NCBI GenBank assembly: GCA_001970955.1
Contig: MPUH01000597.1
Span: 1-43,739 of the forward strand
Source: Stentor coeruleus
Lineage: Eukaryota > Ciliophora > Heterotrichea > Heterotrichida > Stentoridae
Direction: 5' to 3'
DNA length: 43,739 bases
Every line of letters starts with the position of its first letter. Position 1 is the stretch's first letter. A program made the position numbers and the translations under genes. This document shows positions 20,501 to 26,385 of the stretch, in pieces. The notes beneath the pieces were generated by a model. That model had not been told where the DNA came from and made no database searches. It saw only the letters and a list, made by a program, of their open reading frames with translations.

Positions 20501-21079
20501 TTGAGGTTTAAGTTTATCTGATTGTTCTTTCCAGTCTTGTAAGGCAAAGTCATAAGAAACTTTTTCTTGTTTTCTAGCCGCTTTTTTCAGTACTTTTTTG
20601 AAGAGGTACAACTTTCTGTTTTTATGCCAAATTTTGGATATAAAGTCTTTGATTGATTCTGATGTTGATAAAGCATGAAAAAAAACGGCATAGTTACTTC
20701 GGATTTTCCTTTCGATGATCAGAGAAAGTCGTGTCACACTTTGTACGTGGTTGATTTTTACATATGAACTATCAAGAAGCTGCATTTCTAAGAAGGACCC
20801 TGAAGCTTCTGAAAGAGGTTCTATGATCGGGGATGGGACTACCTCAGGGTCATTAGGTCTACAGCCTACAATAAGGTCTTCGGTGAAGGTAATAATGTTG
20901 TCGACAAGAGGAACTTTGTAACTCTCAGTTGCTTTGCCAAATTTCAACAGCTCCATAGCTGTCTCTTGTATGCTCCTGTCTGCTCTTCGTAGCCACTGGG
21001 CTAGTTCAGACACTGCTGAAGCATTCAAAGGGCTGTTTCTGTCAAGTGCTTTGAATAATAAATCATCTAGCTCTTCCAT
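8561..21079 (-). CDS. giant Lys-Pro repeat protein, 4172 aa
   Basis: A single uninterrupted exon of 12.5 kb. Residues 1-300 are helical and Trp/Arg-rich (LYLFKKVLKKAARKQ, LDFIKLWKKNVKIIK, MWRWYYKTFP). From about 300 to 3850 the protein is built from roughly 95 KP dipeptides, mostly in the pattern hydrophobic-x-KP-[IVL]-x-x-[LIV]-x-x-[LI], for example SYKPVINAQNL, IKKPLLSLSYL, LEKPIISIENL. Average spacing is about 37 residues. Three layers of longer tandem repeats lie inside it (listed separately). Residues about 2870-3350 use a variant with a basic block before each KP motif (KRKTHRETYxLxFxCVxKP). An IQ-like motif, LQALIRGHMVREKF, sits near 3880, followed by a basic helical tail. I know no family with this repeat. 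A scaffold or filament role is inference from size, repetition and the calmodulin/centrin-type IQ site. An N at 17607 lies at a repeat junction. Confidence 0.85.
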   Translation of the reverse strand: MEELDDLLFKALDRNSPLNASAVSELAQWLRRADRSIQETAMELLKFGKATESYKVPLVDNIITFTEDLIVGCRPNDPEVVPSPIIEPLSEASGSFLEMQLLDSSYVKINHVQSVTRLSLIIERKIRSNYAVFFHALSTSESIKDFISKIWHKNRKLYLFKKVLKKAARKQEKVSYDFALQDWKEQSDKLKPQICQFRLCLLRRFNRGKLDFIKLWKKNVKIIKECHLTPYERTQIIRTCANIMILSGRVAVEQKGMWRWYYKTFPDRIVRFRNTKRTQRIRKKIETLGYPVIEAMKKPITVLEIVQEKTLQFLSNLETNLTEESEYRLCYSPIFNSGPFNRSSMRIVDDTLESPVCPGINLSSHSLFQWQTPRKTEKIRQSYEIQNKPFITPEHLESKTMKIQHQSLSLNSKFIKTLLKPLCLPIQEFNFSCQTENSAQQISTFTHKAFTKPNIIICELTNYKQIYYSISYKPVINAQNLSRRLVFSRKGQIKPTVPICTVSASEIWSLSAIIKPICYINSKIIETPQSCQTENDIEIQHVTYFSSTIKPITLTSILHEKIYKKSISAYKKPLINIIEIYTPKISFEGVQTQNSSESEITIMHSALIKPIILLSTIYPTQGFSYIPFIKPTQGPLIVNLSRIESVKSFYAHKLPNFVLTSLVKPKIFFKYAKAVKKPWTDVLNIVYVDPPKTISIKTFDIENKKNLINPETLVDKNTSLIVSQRKPVVGLECVWEIKRFRMEVQEKPVVYKEMIYEIKRIVLECQKKELVGVEEIRRIKVDEMKSYCIGIKPCIWEKEVFKMEVDETAEILIGVVKPRIAPQYLYQSRFYTLRKFNKPVVSAFELSKVSKVYRKAIKKPIVPITMLDKYLGTEISQTTPQEFFSIETERFTNTPIGRVVTSRSPTQVYSALEPCKVQPIVLYSKDFLHKRSIEATKDTINVQIKTIKVECLWNAQIQSKPQIKLGEIYSKIIKYEVLHLELDKKCISTSEELREKTLKTTLSGQRKPVIGLLLYTRTISIQRSISHKPILPVLICNQPLKIQTIKTYSLSAYSKPIITLSITSPIISYTLNLSTKPISNPIQLNHSPLIKIQHFNTIKKPLLSLSYLYPIKYSVQNLIAQYKPLCQILNINTLISRHVQFSDYKVITQLSEIYRPKXQYKPLCQILNINTLISRHVQFADYKIITQLSEIYRPKLCFNIENPFSFTSQNAVVDIEKIVGLEKYANVGKSKGISSFTLKIAYKTLYVPYELSRKTIMTILSCHKPIFTLESIYKENIVEKSLFSIEKKYKTSLAKVEMRIDYLKNAQAVLKPVIFIENLIGKHKKIVLKIQTKPVVQTTCVKNVVEAAVGSQTFNDEKILEVYTVQAQAKYFMPLGIEMLIEKPKKVILCLQNKPIIPVSGIKNTIESSAGSQTVFTSEIMEIYTFNAQIKPFASSFLGKSSTKIEHSYKLTPSYKMQISILKIVEKPKKLVLHLQSKPIIPVGSIKNTYESSEGSQTVFTSEIMEIYTFNAQIKPFASSFLGKSSTKIEHSYKLTPSYKIQVSILKIIEKPKKIVLCLQQKPIIPVGSIKNINESSEGNQTVFTSEIMEIYTFNACVKPLASSFLGKSTTKIEHSYKISPRYKMNVSILKIFDSKIPSFSLEIKTKPVVSAFSLSSSFTTIVSAWKKPILSLSTIYDRKIPSFSLEINQKPVVSAFSLSSSYTTIVSAWKKPILSSLQVTLTKTESLNTFTAEKKQRIQLLVKNQHKKHRIYYKISEKPKIIPQSIDNLVSVFSLHGDYKPIPALLQVYFAPKAEIATETYSENVLIEIFAAKIKQKPVLAPGSLVSLDKFTIQAIKKLRVPLDHCRKGMIDYVITLKSLNRPCLALETLSSPGPLVQKNIFSIENIKPKYFPLVLWENIPIVTSFFFAETKIYTEKYEIFKPKPTKTYILTLEAAKVLVKPLAVAEKTISEFWADKKRPVFPNYLNQTYISTYKIPSKPIIHTLQISKNIKETGIETITIEIIETSILKPLYKSSLLPTNIYKTPETKKITYKIVEKIKTSPETLIYKQTAIESCIAIIATLKPLVYINDYKSPIITYLYMTLQSKPIISAKNLSWPKKSSVYLALSKPLLPIAIKSKGKNIEIQTEIENLAHVSYKIPTKQAILPEYLSEKTLNQISAIKKPLIAIGLIEKYTTSKAEFKIHTLPIVAPQELYGLISYNQYSCISKPSVHPDTLSRKYIFSLISMKKPLAYIATIYNYPVYKTQYSGLILPKIPLETINRTYYKPTYNLAIKISIHPECLSEKNIYTSYCLKKPIVHLSFIENFPVTKIQFSIINYPIIGPLDIWNLTNLTQYSAISKPTLQLETLRAVKPIMKYNIKTKPVNYPIKIVELVAQDTQTIHSSLLNSSFNQLTVNKIHSFSRSALFQLNAQYYILKKPVFAPKIEFSTGYKIFFISQKPCIPHKSLEKPDFSAFSAGIKPICSIFSLYENPQSQQYFIAQKPIVPLGIKNKFFSSVFYLQTRPNVNIMVLNMPQDFVTIEMFMLPKLPPVECVGKEVEVISMREVRVIIKPLLNIVEISSPDNSLEVNDSVSSLMLNESKFGKGGSTWQELSTRRQTNINDTSKYSDDPFETFCDRKFTQLIFFVPVFKFREQLLTITYEKPEPKKITKMNKQKNQTLRHHKPANLPIKSTFICLEKPECDIETIIAPKKIKGIFVPTQTFISEINEYDLFPLTKPEVTLETLEKASEKKKGIKITKKKPQALRSVRPKDKVKNIENIETTVFELFIKPIIEFFVVEIEAEDFDYEEIGGDMKEYEESPDKNDMFEIVQDEVQEYVYACKTKPLTVMEFLVQGQEAESQEIYLRKDAKIAKKMKKNVRSCKATQNTYQISYVCCKKPFTFLDTITVPKLPVSSNIIDPSQNQTTTGPVVETTQYFTYSLKEKPKIPIKILKFKHYYEEVYETHKSHKRKNHRETHYLTFTCIKKPVTTLKRIKFQPEPEIFPTQPSEKTIEISKINFSRIQKPLINIKYIDFQDILNEKKELRRERRRTLRDTQLFSYFCLKKPVTALKTINIPSIISEQVLSPRSHKHHHRKDMEMWRFGCIAYIRPLVPILQITFEDSNKRKRKTQRESLFMNFECMMKPSVSLKEMFSSNEDKVEMVFVEEIVENNEGIEDKRGRNKRKTHRETYHLEFVCVMKPIIDVKVLKYAEIMEMKQDLKRCRRRTLRETQYFSLYCVAKPLIALKTLNKGSALAQVESPRAHKHRHKNQKEFTRCGFIVLIPPIVPIQILKESELNKQPKRYIQHETHFFSFASIRKPVLALKTLQKTKVLKPIEKLKSAVSKLSLIQRAAAKSRTKRKTHRETYTLEYSCVIKPITELRLIQFNEGYKDKRRKTVKRREKNRKNKEKWELAYLCIEKPRVPLDFYEEFPMLELIIEKQRILNTETIQNTPIEKSSYKIHEFVYNSIDKPITLLETLLKPFGSQEVSSEKTGKITKRQSRLFTRQVTIKNVREMHFSYLQKPLNPLDYYESLENSMKKTAKIAKKKPQALRSQKPLPAKTIYKSLEKPIIDVGFLGRSPVELAAVIARKKKAFRVKSLHFFQEVYEFIYNCLEKPIISIENLEQNDTKKQKFSIKKKQPKALRSHKIQHKENPESPTHNEKSTEILSEIPSLISEVSEKSLQTHAFAQTSKPFKTKKFNKYQDALSGVFELTQKPLVFIDFYEGPPLSIQSESEKFPNKSNSIHSFGLSSHSSPKISISSISADNIVKPILTDFTAHVDSYKPTTKLLIINLIPTSSIFLRVLSNIVSKRLNRCLTQWKIYKYSLKKPKISHPIGNQQMSLRTQRFSRIITEYTRLRKPILTLCVLNPKIPERKSTFIFEDARDLFKFYDMPEKYFIQLQALIRGHMVREKFILINKYKKAIFPLCHLFKYLSELISLRPTLELFKRLSAIKKRSSKIYDRRVKSPRPEIFTTLSPLRPLPTPSSFSPRVLNRTYSIKLNPRLKECIEDFILLFKKLRNKRTRFSLTKIRYMNPEFVKEKLLGLDSAVKKIQKIMFEKNVARPFKAIKAKFYELEVVLDNFSQLVMSTLVIPKIRYVFGALKITEKVQIMYVRKKKKVIMSRLALKSRLGTLQKTMKKIRRRLKKESFLLIYKKAGNLYKRNIYSVQKGLKILAQPFVRTKDMIFSLLRTR
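11030..12460 (-). repeat. basic-block KP modules inside the giant protein
   Basis: About eight to nine coding modules share a run of Lys/Arg, then T-x-R-[ED]-[TS], an alternating hydrophobic strand with a central Cys, then KP and L-K-x-[IL]. Examples are RKNHRETHYLTFTCIKKP, RRTLRDTQLFSYFCLKKP, RKTHRETYHLEFVCVMKP and RKTHRETYTLEYSCVIKP. Two diverged members have His-rich basic blocks (HKHHHRKD, HKHRHKNQK). The modules differ in DNA sequence, so this array is older than the near-identical repeats elsewhere in the gene. Confidence 0.8.
15933..16190 (-). repeat. two tandem 44-codon repeats in the giant gene
   Basis: A 132-bp unit occurs twice (15933-16064 and from 16065). Each encodes SFSLEI..KPVVSAFSLSSS, then TIVSAWKKPILS. 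The copies differ at few bases. Each unit contains two KP motifs. Confidence 0.85.
16185..16940 (-). repeat. three tandem 84-codon repeats in the giant gene
   Basis: The anchor aaaatagata ends at 16200, 16452 and 16704, giving an exact 252-bp period. Each unit encodes EKPKK.VL.LQ.KPIIPV, then SQTVFTSEIMEIYTFNA and SFLGKS.TKIEHSYK. The copies are nearly identical, implying recent in-frame duplication. Confidence 0.9.
17495..17722 (-). repeat. two tandem 38-codon repeats with an N at the junction
   Basis: A 114-bp unit is repeated (17495-17608 and 17609-17722) and encodes YKPLCQILNINTLISRHVQF, then ITQLSEIYRPK. The two copies differ at only a few bases. The ambiguous base at 17607 lies at the boundary, so the duplication could be an assembly join. 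Confidence 0.85.
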
Positions 21080-22743
21080 TAATTATTTAAAGTATGTATA
21101 TACTGTTAGGGGTTAATTGTGGTTTTGGTTTTATGGGAAGTTTAGATTTTTAGAGTTAACATGGAAGGACTAAAATAGTGAATTTTATGTAAAAATAGGC
21201 TTAGTATTTTTTTATTATATAAGGGTATGATTTTAAGCTGATTTTTTGGAGCTGTAGGAGTTTGGCTATGAATCTTTTTGGGGTATTTTAATTTTATGGC
21301 TAAAAGGTAAGATATAATAGAATGGGGATAAAAAGAAAATCTTTTTGTTTAACTTGGTATAGTTTAGAATAAACAGGGGCTTTAAAAGGAAAGTGATTTT
21401 TATAGTATGAATATAATATTAGAATTCAAAATGTATTAGGATATGTATAGAATAGGATATGATTTTTGTTAGAACTAAGGGTTTATGTATTTTTATTGAA
21501 GGTATAAGAATTAGTTATTCAACTTTGAAGTTTAGTTTAGTATTAATATAGATAAATTAGGTGGGTGGCTTATTATTTGGATTAGTTATTAGATTAGCAT
21601 ACTTAGGAAAAATAATCATTATTATAAACATGTTTGCATTATTTATAGTAAATTATATCTTAACATTTTATATATATTTAATAATCTTGTTAAACTAATA
21701 TGATTTAAAAAGCTTAAAGATTTCGAATTATAAAAGGTCAAAATATTTTTTGGATAAACTTATTGATTAACTGATATAATATATTATGAGTTTTTGAAAT
21801 AAATACAAAAGATTTAAAGATAGATAAATAGTAATAGTAAATTCATAATATGAAAAAGTTTTAAAAGAAATGATAAAAGGAATTTTAAGCACTTTATAAG
21901 AATAGATTAGTCTACTTTTGATGATTTTGTTAATAAATTCTTCTTGTTAGATAAGAAAATAAATACAAAATATATAACTGGTTTTTTACTACCCACCTAA
22001 AAAAGATTTACCAAGACTTTATACTTAATAATATATTTGTAAATTAAATACTATTTATAAATCTCTTTGTTTAAATACATTTTTTATACCCCTCATAATT
22101 AGATAAATTATTACAATTTCGATTATTTCCTTTAACCAAAACTCTATATAGCTTATTATATTATTATAACTTTCAATATTCAAAAAATGATTTTTAGTCT
22201 TATAATCATTAGTTTCTACTTTTCTTATTCATTATTTTATATCGATTTTAAATCAAAAAATTTGAATTTAAAATTTTACATTTACATCAAAATGCCCATA
22301 TGAAGCATAACCCTGAAATATATGATATATATCAAGTCATAATCACTAAAAATACACAATAATTTTTATTCTACATTCAAAAAATAAGAAGGTGAAAAAT
22401 TTTCAAAATACAAAAACACTAAAAATCATCAAATTAATTATCCTAAATTTATCTCCAGTACGAAAAACCATAAAAATTAAATCCAACTCCTAATAACCAA
22501 AAATTTCAAAATCTACCTAATCACATATCATTAAAAAATCCATTCTAAAATATTATCTCCCTCAAAAATCCATTAATTCTCATCAATAACCCCATCACAA
22601 TCATTCTTAATAATATTCCTAATTTCCATACTCTTCAAATCCTAAAAAAAATCTTAAATCCTCCCATAACAATTCCCATCTCTAATCCTCAAATACAACA
22701 AAAATCCCTCTAACCAAATATAATCTTCTATTAATTTCTTACT
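21080..22743. other. long AT-rich gene-free stretch
   Basis: 1664 bp without a recognisable gene or RNA. The left part (21080-21600) is G-rich and C-poor, as upstream of other minus-strand genes. The middle (21600-22300) is extremely AT-rich. The right part (22340-22743) is C-rich and G-poor. The 5' flank of the giant gene and the 3' flank of the small TIM gene lie here. Confidence 0.5.
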
Positions 22744-22995
22744 CTAAGTAAAATCAACAACACTCGTAAACTCTAATGTTTTATTGTAATGCTTAGCTTC
22801 TGGATATTCAGTATTAATCCTATCCCCAACATAATCCCTAGCATTCATAGTATGTTTAACACATCTTTGTATACACTGGATTTCATTCTGAGGCAAGTCT
22901 CTTGATATAATATTCGAATCACATAATTTAAAACAATGATGTGATAATCGAGAAACAGTTGCATAAAGACCGAAAATCCTTTCTATATCGTCCAT
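22744..22995 (-). CDS. small TIM chaperone (Tim8/9/10/13 family)
   Basis: An 83-residue protein with the twin CX3C signature: CFKLC and CIQRC, separated by 15 residues, within two helices. Small TIMs are intermembrane-space chaperones that carry hydrophobic precursors to the TIM22 complex, and the four Cys form two disulphides. The length (about 80-100 aa), lack of a presequence and C-terminal hydrophilic tail all fit. The start is 41 bp from the likely start of the divergent neighbour. Which of Tim8, 9, 10 or 13 it is cannot be decided by eye. Confidence 0.88.
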   Translation of the reverse strand: MDDIERIFGLYATVSRLSHHCFKLCDSNIISRDLPQNEIQCIQRCVKHTMNARDYVGDRINTEYPEAKHYNKTLEFTSVVDFT

Positions 22996-23036
22996 GGCTT
23001 AAATATTTATTAAAACATAAACCTAATGATTTATAT
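22996..23036. promoter_or_regulatory. 41-bp divergent intergenic gap
   Basis: The small TIM ATG (22995, minus) and the probable ATG of the plus-strand gene (23037) are only 41 bp apart. Any shared promoter must lie here or inside the coding sequences. No specific motif is recognised. Confidence 0.4.
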
Positions 23037-23903
23037 ATGGATTACAGTTTTCATAAAGAAAGGATAAGGATTAACAATATCATCAACAAGGCTTCTAAGA
23101 GCATAGCCCCTCCTGTATCTTTAGTTAAAAAGTCGATGAATAAACTTAAAAAGCATAGAAAATTGTATAGTTATGAAGTAGAAAGCACTAAAAATATAGG
23201 GGCAAGTGATGCTTCTTTAGGAATTATGATTGAAAAAGAAAGGGAAAGGGTTAAAGATGATAAGAAAAATAATACTGAAGAAAGTAAGGTTAAAAAATCA
23301 ACACAACAGATTTTTACATTTCAAACATTAAGAGAAGCTCTTGCTATAAACCCTGATTTATATAAATCTCTTAATTATGGCAATCGATCTACAGGAAGAG
23401 CTTTTGATGGACATATACATAATAAACAAGGGAATAAATATTCTTTTTCTAGTGATAGTGAATATAACAAAGTGACAAATTATGTTAATAGTCTTAAAGA
23501 AGCTAGTAACAAATTGAATTCTGGGACTCCAACTTTTTTAAAGATCATTTCTCAGAAGAATTTTATTAATAAACCTAGGGATAAAAAAACTAGGAAGACT
23601 AAAAGCCCTGCTTTTGAAATTTTGAAAAACCCTTTAGTGTTTGAGAAATTAAGGAAATCAAGACAAGATGCGTATTTTAATAAAGAACTTTCTATTGATT
23701 ATAGGTATAATCATATACCGGATAAAGGGAAAAAAGATAATAGAGGATCTAAGACTAAAATGATTAATGTTGTTTTTCCTAAAGCTATTAGGAATTTGGT
23801 TTTTAGTGATTCTAATAGCAATTCTGGTAGTAGACTATTAGAAGAGGATGTTAATTTAAAAGGCTGGGAAAAAGCCACACCTTTAGGTATGCTAGAAAAT
23901 TAA
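23037..23903 (+). CDS. basic protein, about 288 aa, unknown
   Basis: The frame is open from 22941, but the earlier ATG would overlap the small TIM gene on the other strand, so I choose ATG 23037 (MDYSFHKERIRINN). The protein is Lys/Ser/Asn-rich, with clusters such as KSMNKLKKHRK and KPRDKKTRKTKSP, and lacks membrane segments. The middle contains FQTLREALAINPDLYKSLNY and the C-terminus ends in EDVNLKGWEKATPLGMLEN. I recognise no family. It ends in TAA, converging with the next gene 88 bp away. Confidence 0.72.
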   Translation: MDYSFHKERIRINNIINKASKSIAPPVSLVKKSMNKLKKHRKLYSYEVESTKNIGASDASLGIMIEKERERVKDDKKNNTEESKVKKSTQQIFTFQTLREALAINPDLYKSLNYGNRSTGRAFDGHIHNKQGNKYSFSSDSEYNKVTNYVNSLKEASNKLNSGTPTFLKIISQKNFINKPRDKKTRKTKSPAFEILKNPLVFEKLRKSRQDAYFNKELSIDYRYNHIPDKGKKDNRGSKTKMINVVFPKAIRNLVFSDSNSNSGSRLLEEDVNLKGWEKATPLGMLEN

Positions 23904-23991
23904 TTAATGTATTCTCAGTTATGAATAATGTTATAGAAATTATATCAGTTTGCATACTATATAAAAAATATTCTATCAAAGTTAAAATATT

Positions 23992-24969
23992 TTATTTAAG
24001 GCATTTTACATGGATAAAATATTTGTTTTTAGTATTGAGCTTTACCTTCATATCTTTTTTAGCACAGCATTCTAATTTGGTAAACTTTGTTCCATCGAAA
24101 CTTTGAACTGAATTAAAAACTATTTGATTTTTCCCTTTGGATTGCCCTTTGGAGTGTTCTTTAGCGCATTCGAAGCAAAAAAATGATTTTTCTAATTTGA
24201 GTAATTTTTCATATCCAAAAACTTTTTTACATGCATTGCATTCCGCTTCAATTTTTGGATTTATTGCTTTTTTTTTTACCTCATGCATTTGATTTTTCAA
24301 AACATTCAACTTTTCAGAACATTGGGTTTTTGTTGGAATATTGTTTGGTATATGATAATTTATTATATGGTTTGATGAGTTAGCATCTACTGTTCTAAAA
24401 AGTTTTTCAATCATATCATAATGATTCAAACCTTGCCTTGGATAAAAGATTACAAAATTATTGCTATTTTGCTGAATAAAGACATATATTGAATAACTGC
24501 ATGAATCTTGCACAAACTCTGAGTATTTTAGGAAGAAGTTATCATCATATGAAAAGATAAATATTTTTTGTTTCCATATATTTCTTAGTGTATGCAAATA
24601 CCATATTAAAGATAATTGTTGATTTTGCCCATACTCTTGCGAATAATAATCCCCTAAATACTTCAAGCATTTCATAAAGTTTTCATTTACTGACAAAATA
24701 TCAAGAGCAGCAACGTTTCTGTTGCAAATAGCATAAGAAAGCTCAGGAAAAGGAATTAAGTTTATAAACTCATTCATTACAGTATCGTGATATCCTGAAT
24801 TACTCCTATAGAAAATAAAAAATTGATTTAGGACAAGATAACAATAAGCATATGCATAAGAATCAAAATAAACAACTCGACCGAAAGGGAAAAAATTGTT
24901 TAAGGGTTCTGAGATATTGCAACAACGAGCCTGCATACGCATGTATGGAGTAAATATTTCACACTGCAT
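23992..24969 (-). CDS. CxxC zinc-type protein, possibly otubain-like, 325 aa
   Basis: The ATG at 24969 is the first in its frame after an upstream TGA. Residues about 243-268 carry two CxxC pairs (CNAC and CFEC, 17 residues between) that could bind one zinc ion. The stretch SIYVFIQQNSNNFVIFYP followed by LNHYDMI (about residue 183) resembles the end of OTU/otubain deubiquitinase folds, where a His sits in a similar 'GHYD' turn. I do not see the expected N-terminal catalytic DGNC motif, so if related it may be inactive. The protein is rich in Phe, Tyr and Cys. Gene reality is likely; the family is a weak guess. Confidence 0.62.
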   Translation of the reverse strand: MQCEIFTPYMRMQARCCNISEPLNNFFPFGRVVYFDSYAYAYCYLVLNQFFIFYRSNSGYHDTVMNEFINLIPFPELSYAICNRNVAALDILSVNENFMKCLKYLGDYYSQEYGQNQQLSLIWYLHTLRNIWKQKIFIFSYDDNFFLKYSEFVQDSCSYSIYVFIQQNSNNFVIFYPRQGLNHYDMIEKLFRTVDANSSNHIINYHIPNNIPTKTQCSEKLNVLKNQMHEVKKKAINPKIEAECNACKKVFGYEKLLKLEKSFFCFECAKEHSKGQSKGKNQIVFNSVQSFDGTKFTKLECCAKKDMKVKLNTKNKYFIHVKCLK

Positions 24970-25274
24970 TTTATTATTATATTGAAGAATAATGTCTACA
25001 AATAATAAAAGTAATAAATAAATTCTTTGTAGTGCTAGAAAAAAATAAAATAATAAGGTATATCATTGAGTTAGGATGAAATCTATTAAAAAAACTAATA
25101 ATGTATTGAAAATGTTGTACAATATAAAAACTTCTTCAGTTAATAGTTTTTACCAGATAAAATAAAAATCAATTGTATAAATTTAACAATTATAGCTAAA
25201 AACTTATAATAATATTTCTTAGATTAAGATTTTATGATGTTTTAAATAAGCAAGGCTGTACATAATATCCAACA
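24970..25274. other. intergenic before tRNA
   Basis: 305 bp, very AT-rich, with no recognisable gene. It holds the 5' flanks of the CxxC protein gene and of the tRNA. Confidence 0.5.
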
Positions 25275-25318
25275 GGTTGTTTGGCCGAGCGGTCTAAGGC
25301 GGTAGCTTAAGGCGCTAT

Positions 25319-25349
<31 letters not shown>

Positions 25350-25354
25350 AGCCA
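25275..25354 (+). tRNA. tRNA-Leu (anticodon AAG)
   Basis: The acceptor stem ggttgtt pairs with agcagcc, with two G-U pairs, and the discriminator is A. The D arm is GCC...GGC. The anticodon stem gtagc/gctat encloses loop ttaaggc, giving anticodon AAG. A short extra variable arm (class II, as expected for Leu) follows. The T arm is gtggg-ttcaaat-cccac. The internal B box ggttcaaatcc lies at 25333-25343. CCA is not encoded, as usual in eukaryotes. There is no intron. Confidence 0.96.
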
Positions 25355-25361
25355 TTTTTTT
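25355..25361 (+). terminator. RNA polymerase III terminator
   Basis: Seven T residues follow the tRNA discriminator base directly, a standard Pol III stop signal. Confidence 0.85.
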
Positions 25362-25480
25362 AATAAGATTATATAAACTAGTTTTGATTCTAATCATATG
25401 TAATAAACTAAATATATTCTCGATTAGAATTTTTTTTTATTATGATTTTAATACTTTTGTGATCAAATAAACTTATGTGG

Positions 25481-26163
25481 TTAGACAAAATTTTCTTCTT
25501 TCAATCCTTCATTCGGTCTTTCATGGGGTTCTTCTAGAGCAGATATTTCTAAACGTGGATTTTGTGGACTTCTCATGTTTGTTTCTGCAGCTATTTTAGT
25601 TTTTTTTCTCTGTATAAAGACAACAATAATTCCAATAATTAGTAAAAGATCCATAAACAGAGTAAAAGCTATCATAAATATCGACATTCCCCAATAAGCA
25701 CTTTTTTCCGCACAATTATTAGGACTTGATACAACTTCAATACCCCACAAGCTCCACCCAGTATTAGTGGCAAAATAAACAAGATATAAAGTAAAAGTAA
25801 CTGTTAAAGAATGCATATTCGGTATTAACTGAAATAGCAAATTAGCATAAATCAAGGCAAAAGAATAATAAAATATCATCTGCCCAAGTAAAAAGGCAAA
25901 TACTTCATCATCTTGATCATTATCTTCACACTGATCCTTATAAAAAAACAATATTATCCCAGCAAGTAGCCCGACCAACACCAAAACAAACGTAGGCACG
26001 GCCGTATAAACAAAAGCTACCTCACTATATTCTATTAAAAATTTCTCAAAATCCTTTTTCGAACAAAAGCTACCTCACTATATTCTATTAAAAATTTCTC
26101 AAAATCCTTTTTCGGCATATTCCGCTCATCCAATTTCAAAGTAGTTTTTCTTATCCCTTCCAT
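25481..26163 (-). CDS. four-helix membrane protein, 5' end split by a 53-bp duplication
   Basis: From 25999 downward the frame encodes at least 172 residues with four hydrophobic helices (PTFVLVLVGLLAGIILFFY; a second around FAFLLGQMIFYYSF; a third around TVTFTLYLVYF; a fourth MDLLLIIGIIVVFI) and a polar Pro/Glu-rich tail. This frame has no convincing ATG of its own before residue 41. The natural start is ATG 26163 (MEGIRKTTLKLDERNMPKKD), but a 53-bp direct duplication (26009-26061, 26062-26114) shifts the frame, and that reading stops at 26035. Removing one copy would join the two parts cleanly. It may be a pseudogene, an assembly error, or spliced (see findings). No family recognised. Confidence 0.55.
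26009..26114. repeat. 53-bp direct tandem duplication
   Basis: Two identical 53-bp copies, 26009-26061 and 26062-26114, each beginning aacaaaagctacctcact and ending cctttttcg. 53 is not a multiple of three, so the duplication breaks the frame of the membrane-protein gene. Confidence 0.93.
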
Positions 26164-26301
26164 AATATATAAAAAACCTTTATTTCCCCTAAAACTCAAA
26201 AAAAAAAACCTTAAACCTACAACCAAAATCCTTTTTCGGCATATTCCGCTCATCCAATTTCAAAGTAGTTTTTCTTATCCCTTCCATAATATATAAAAAA
26301 C
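26100..26301. repeat. 78-bp direct repeat, copies 46 bp apart
   Basis: Copies at 26100-26177 and 26224-26301 are identical and separated by 46 bp. Both carry the start codon and the first codons of the membrane-protein gene (minus strand). The upstream copy starts at ATG 26287 but runs into a stop within the spacer. The first copy overlaps the 53-bp duplication. Confidence 0.92.
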
Positions 26302-26385
26302 TCTAACTTTACATATGAAAACTAAATTTACAAGTATATTTCATATAAATTACCTTATCAAAAATCATCAACAATATCTCATAAC

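Noticed and set aside
8561-21079. Assignment of the giant protein to Sfi1/centrin-binding or giant spasmin-binding proteins
   Set aside because: Size and the IQ-like site are suggestive, but the repeat core is KP-hydrophobic and not the Ala/Leu/Phe/Trp helix of Sfi1; I cannot match it to spasmin-binding repeats from sequence alone.
22941-23036. Upstream extension of the 288-aa protein to the ATG at 22941
   Set aside because: It would overlap the start of the small TIM gene, and ATG 23037 gives a protein of ordinary composition.
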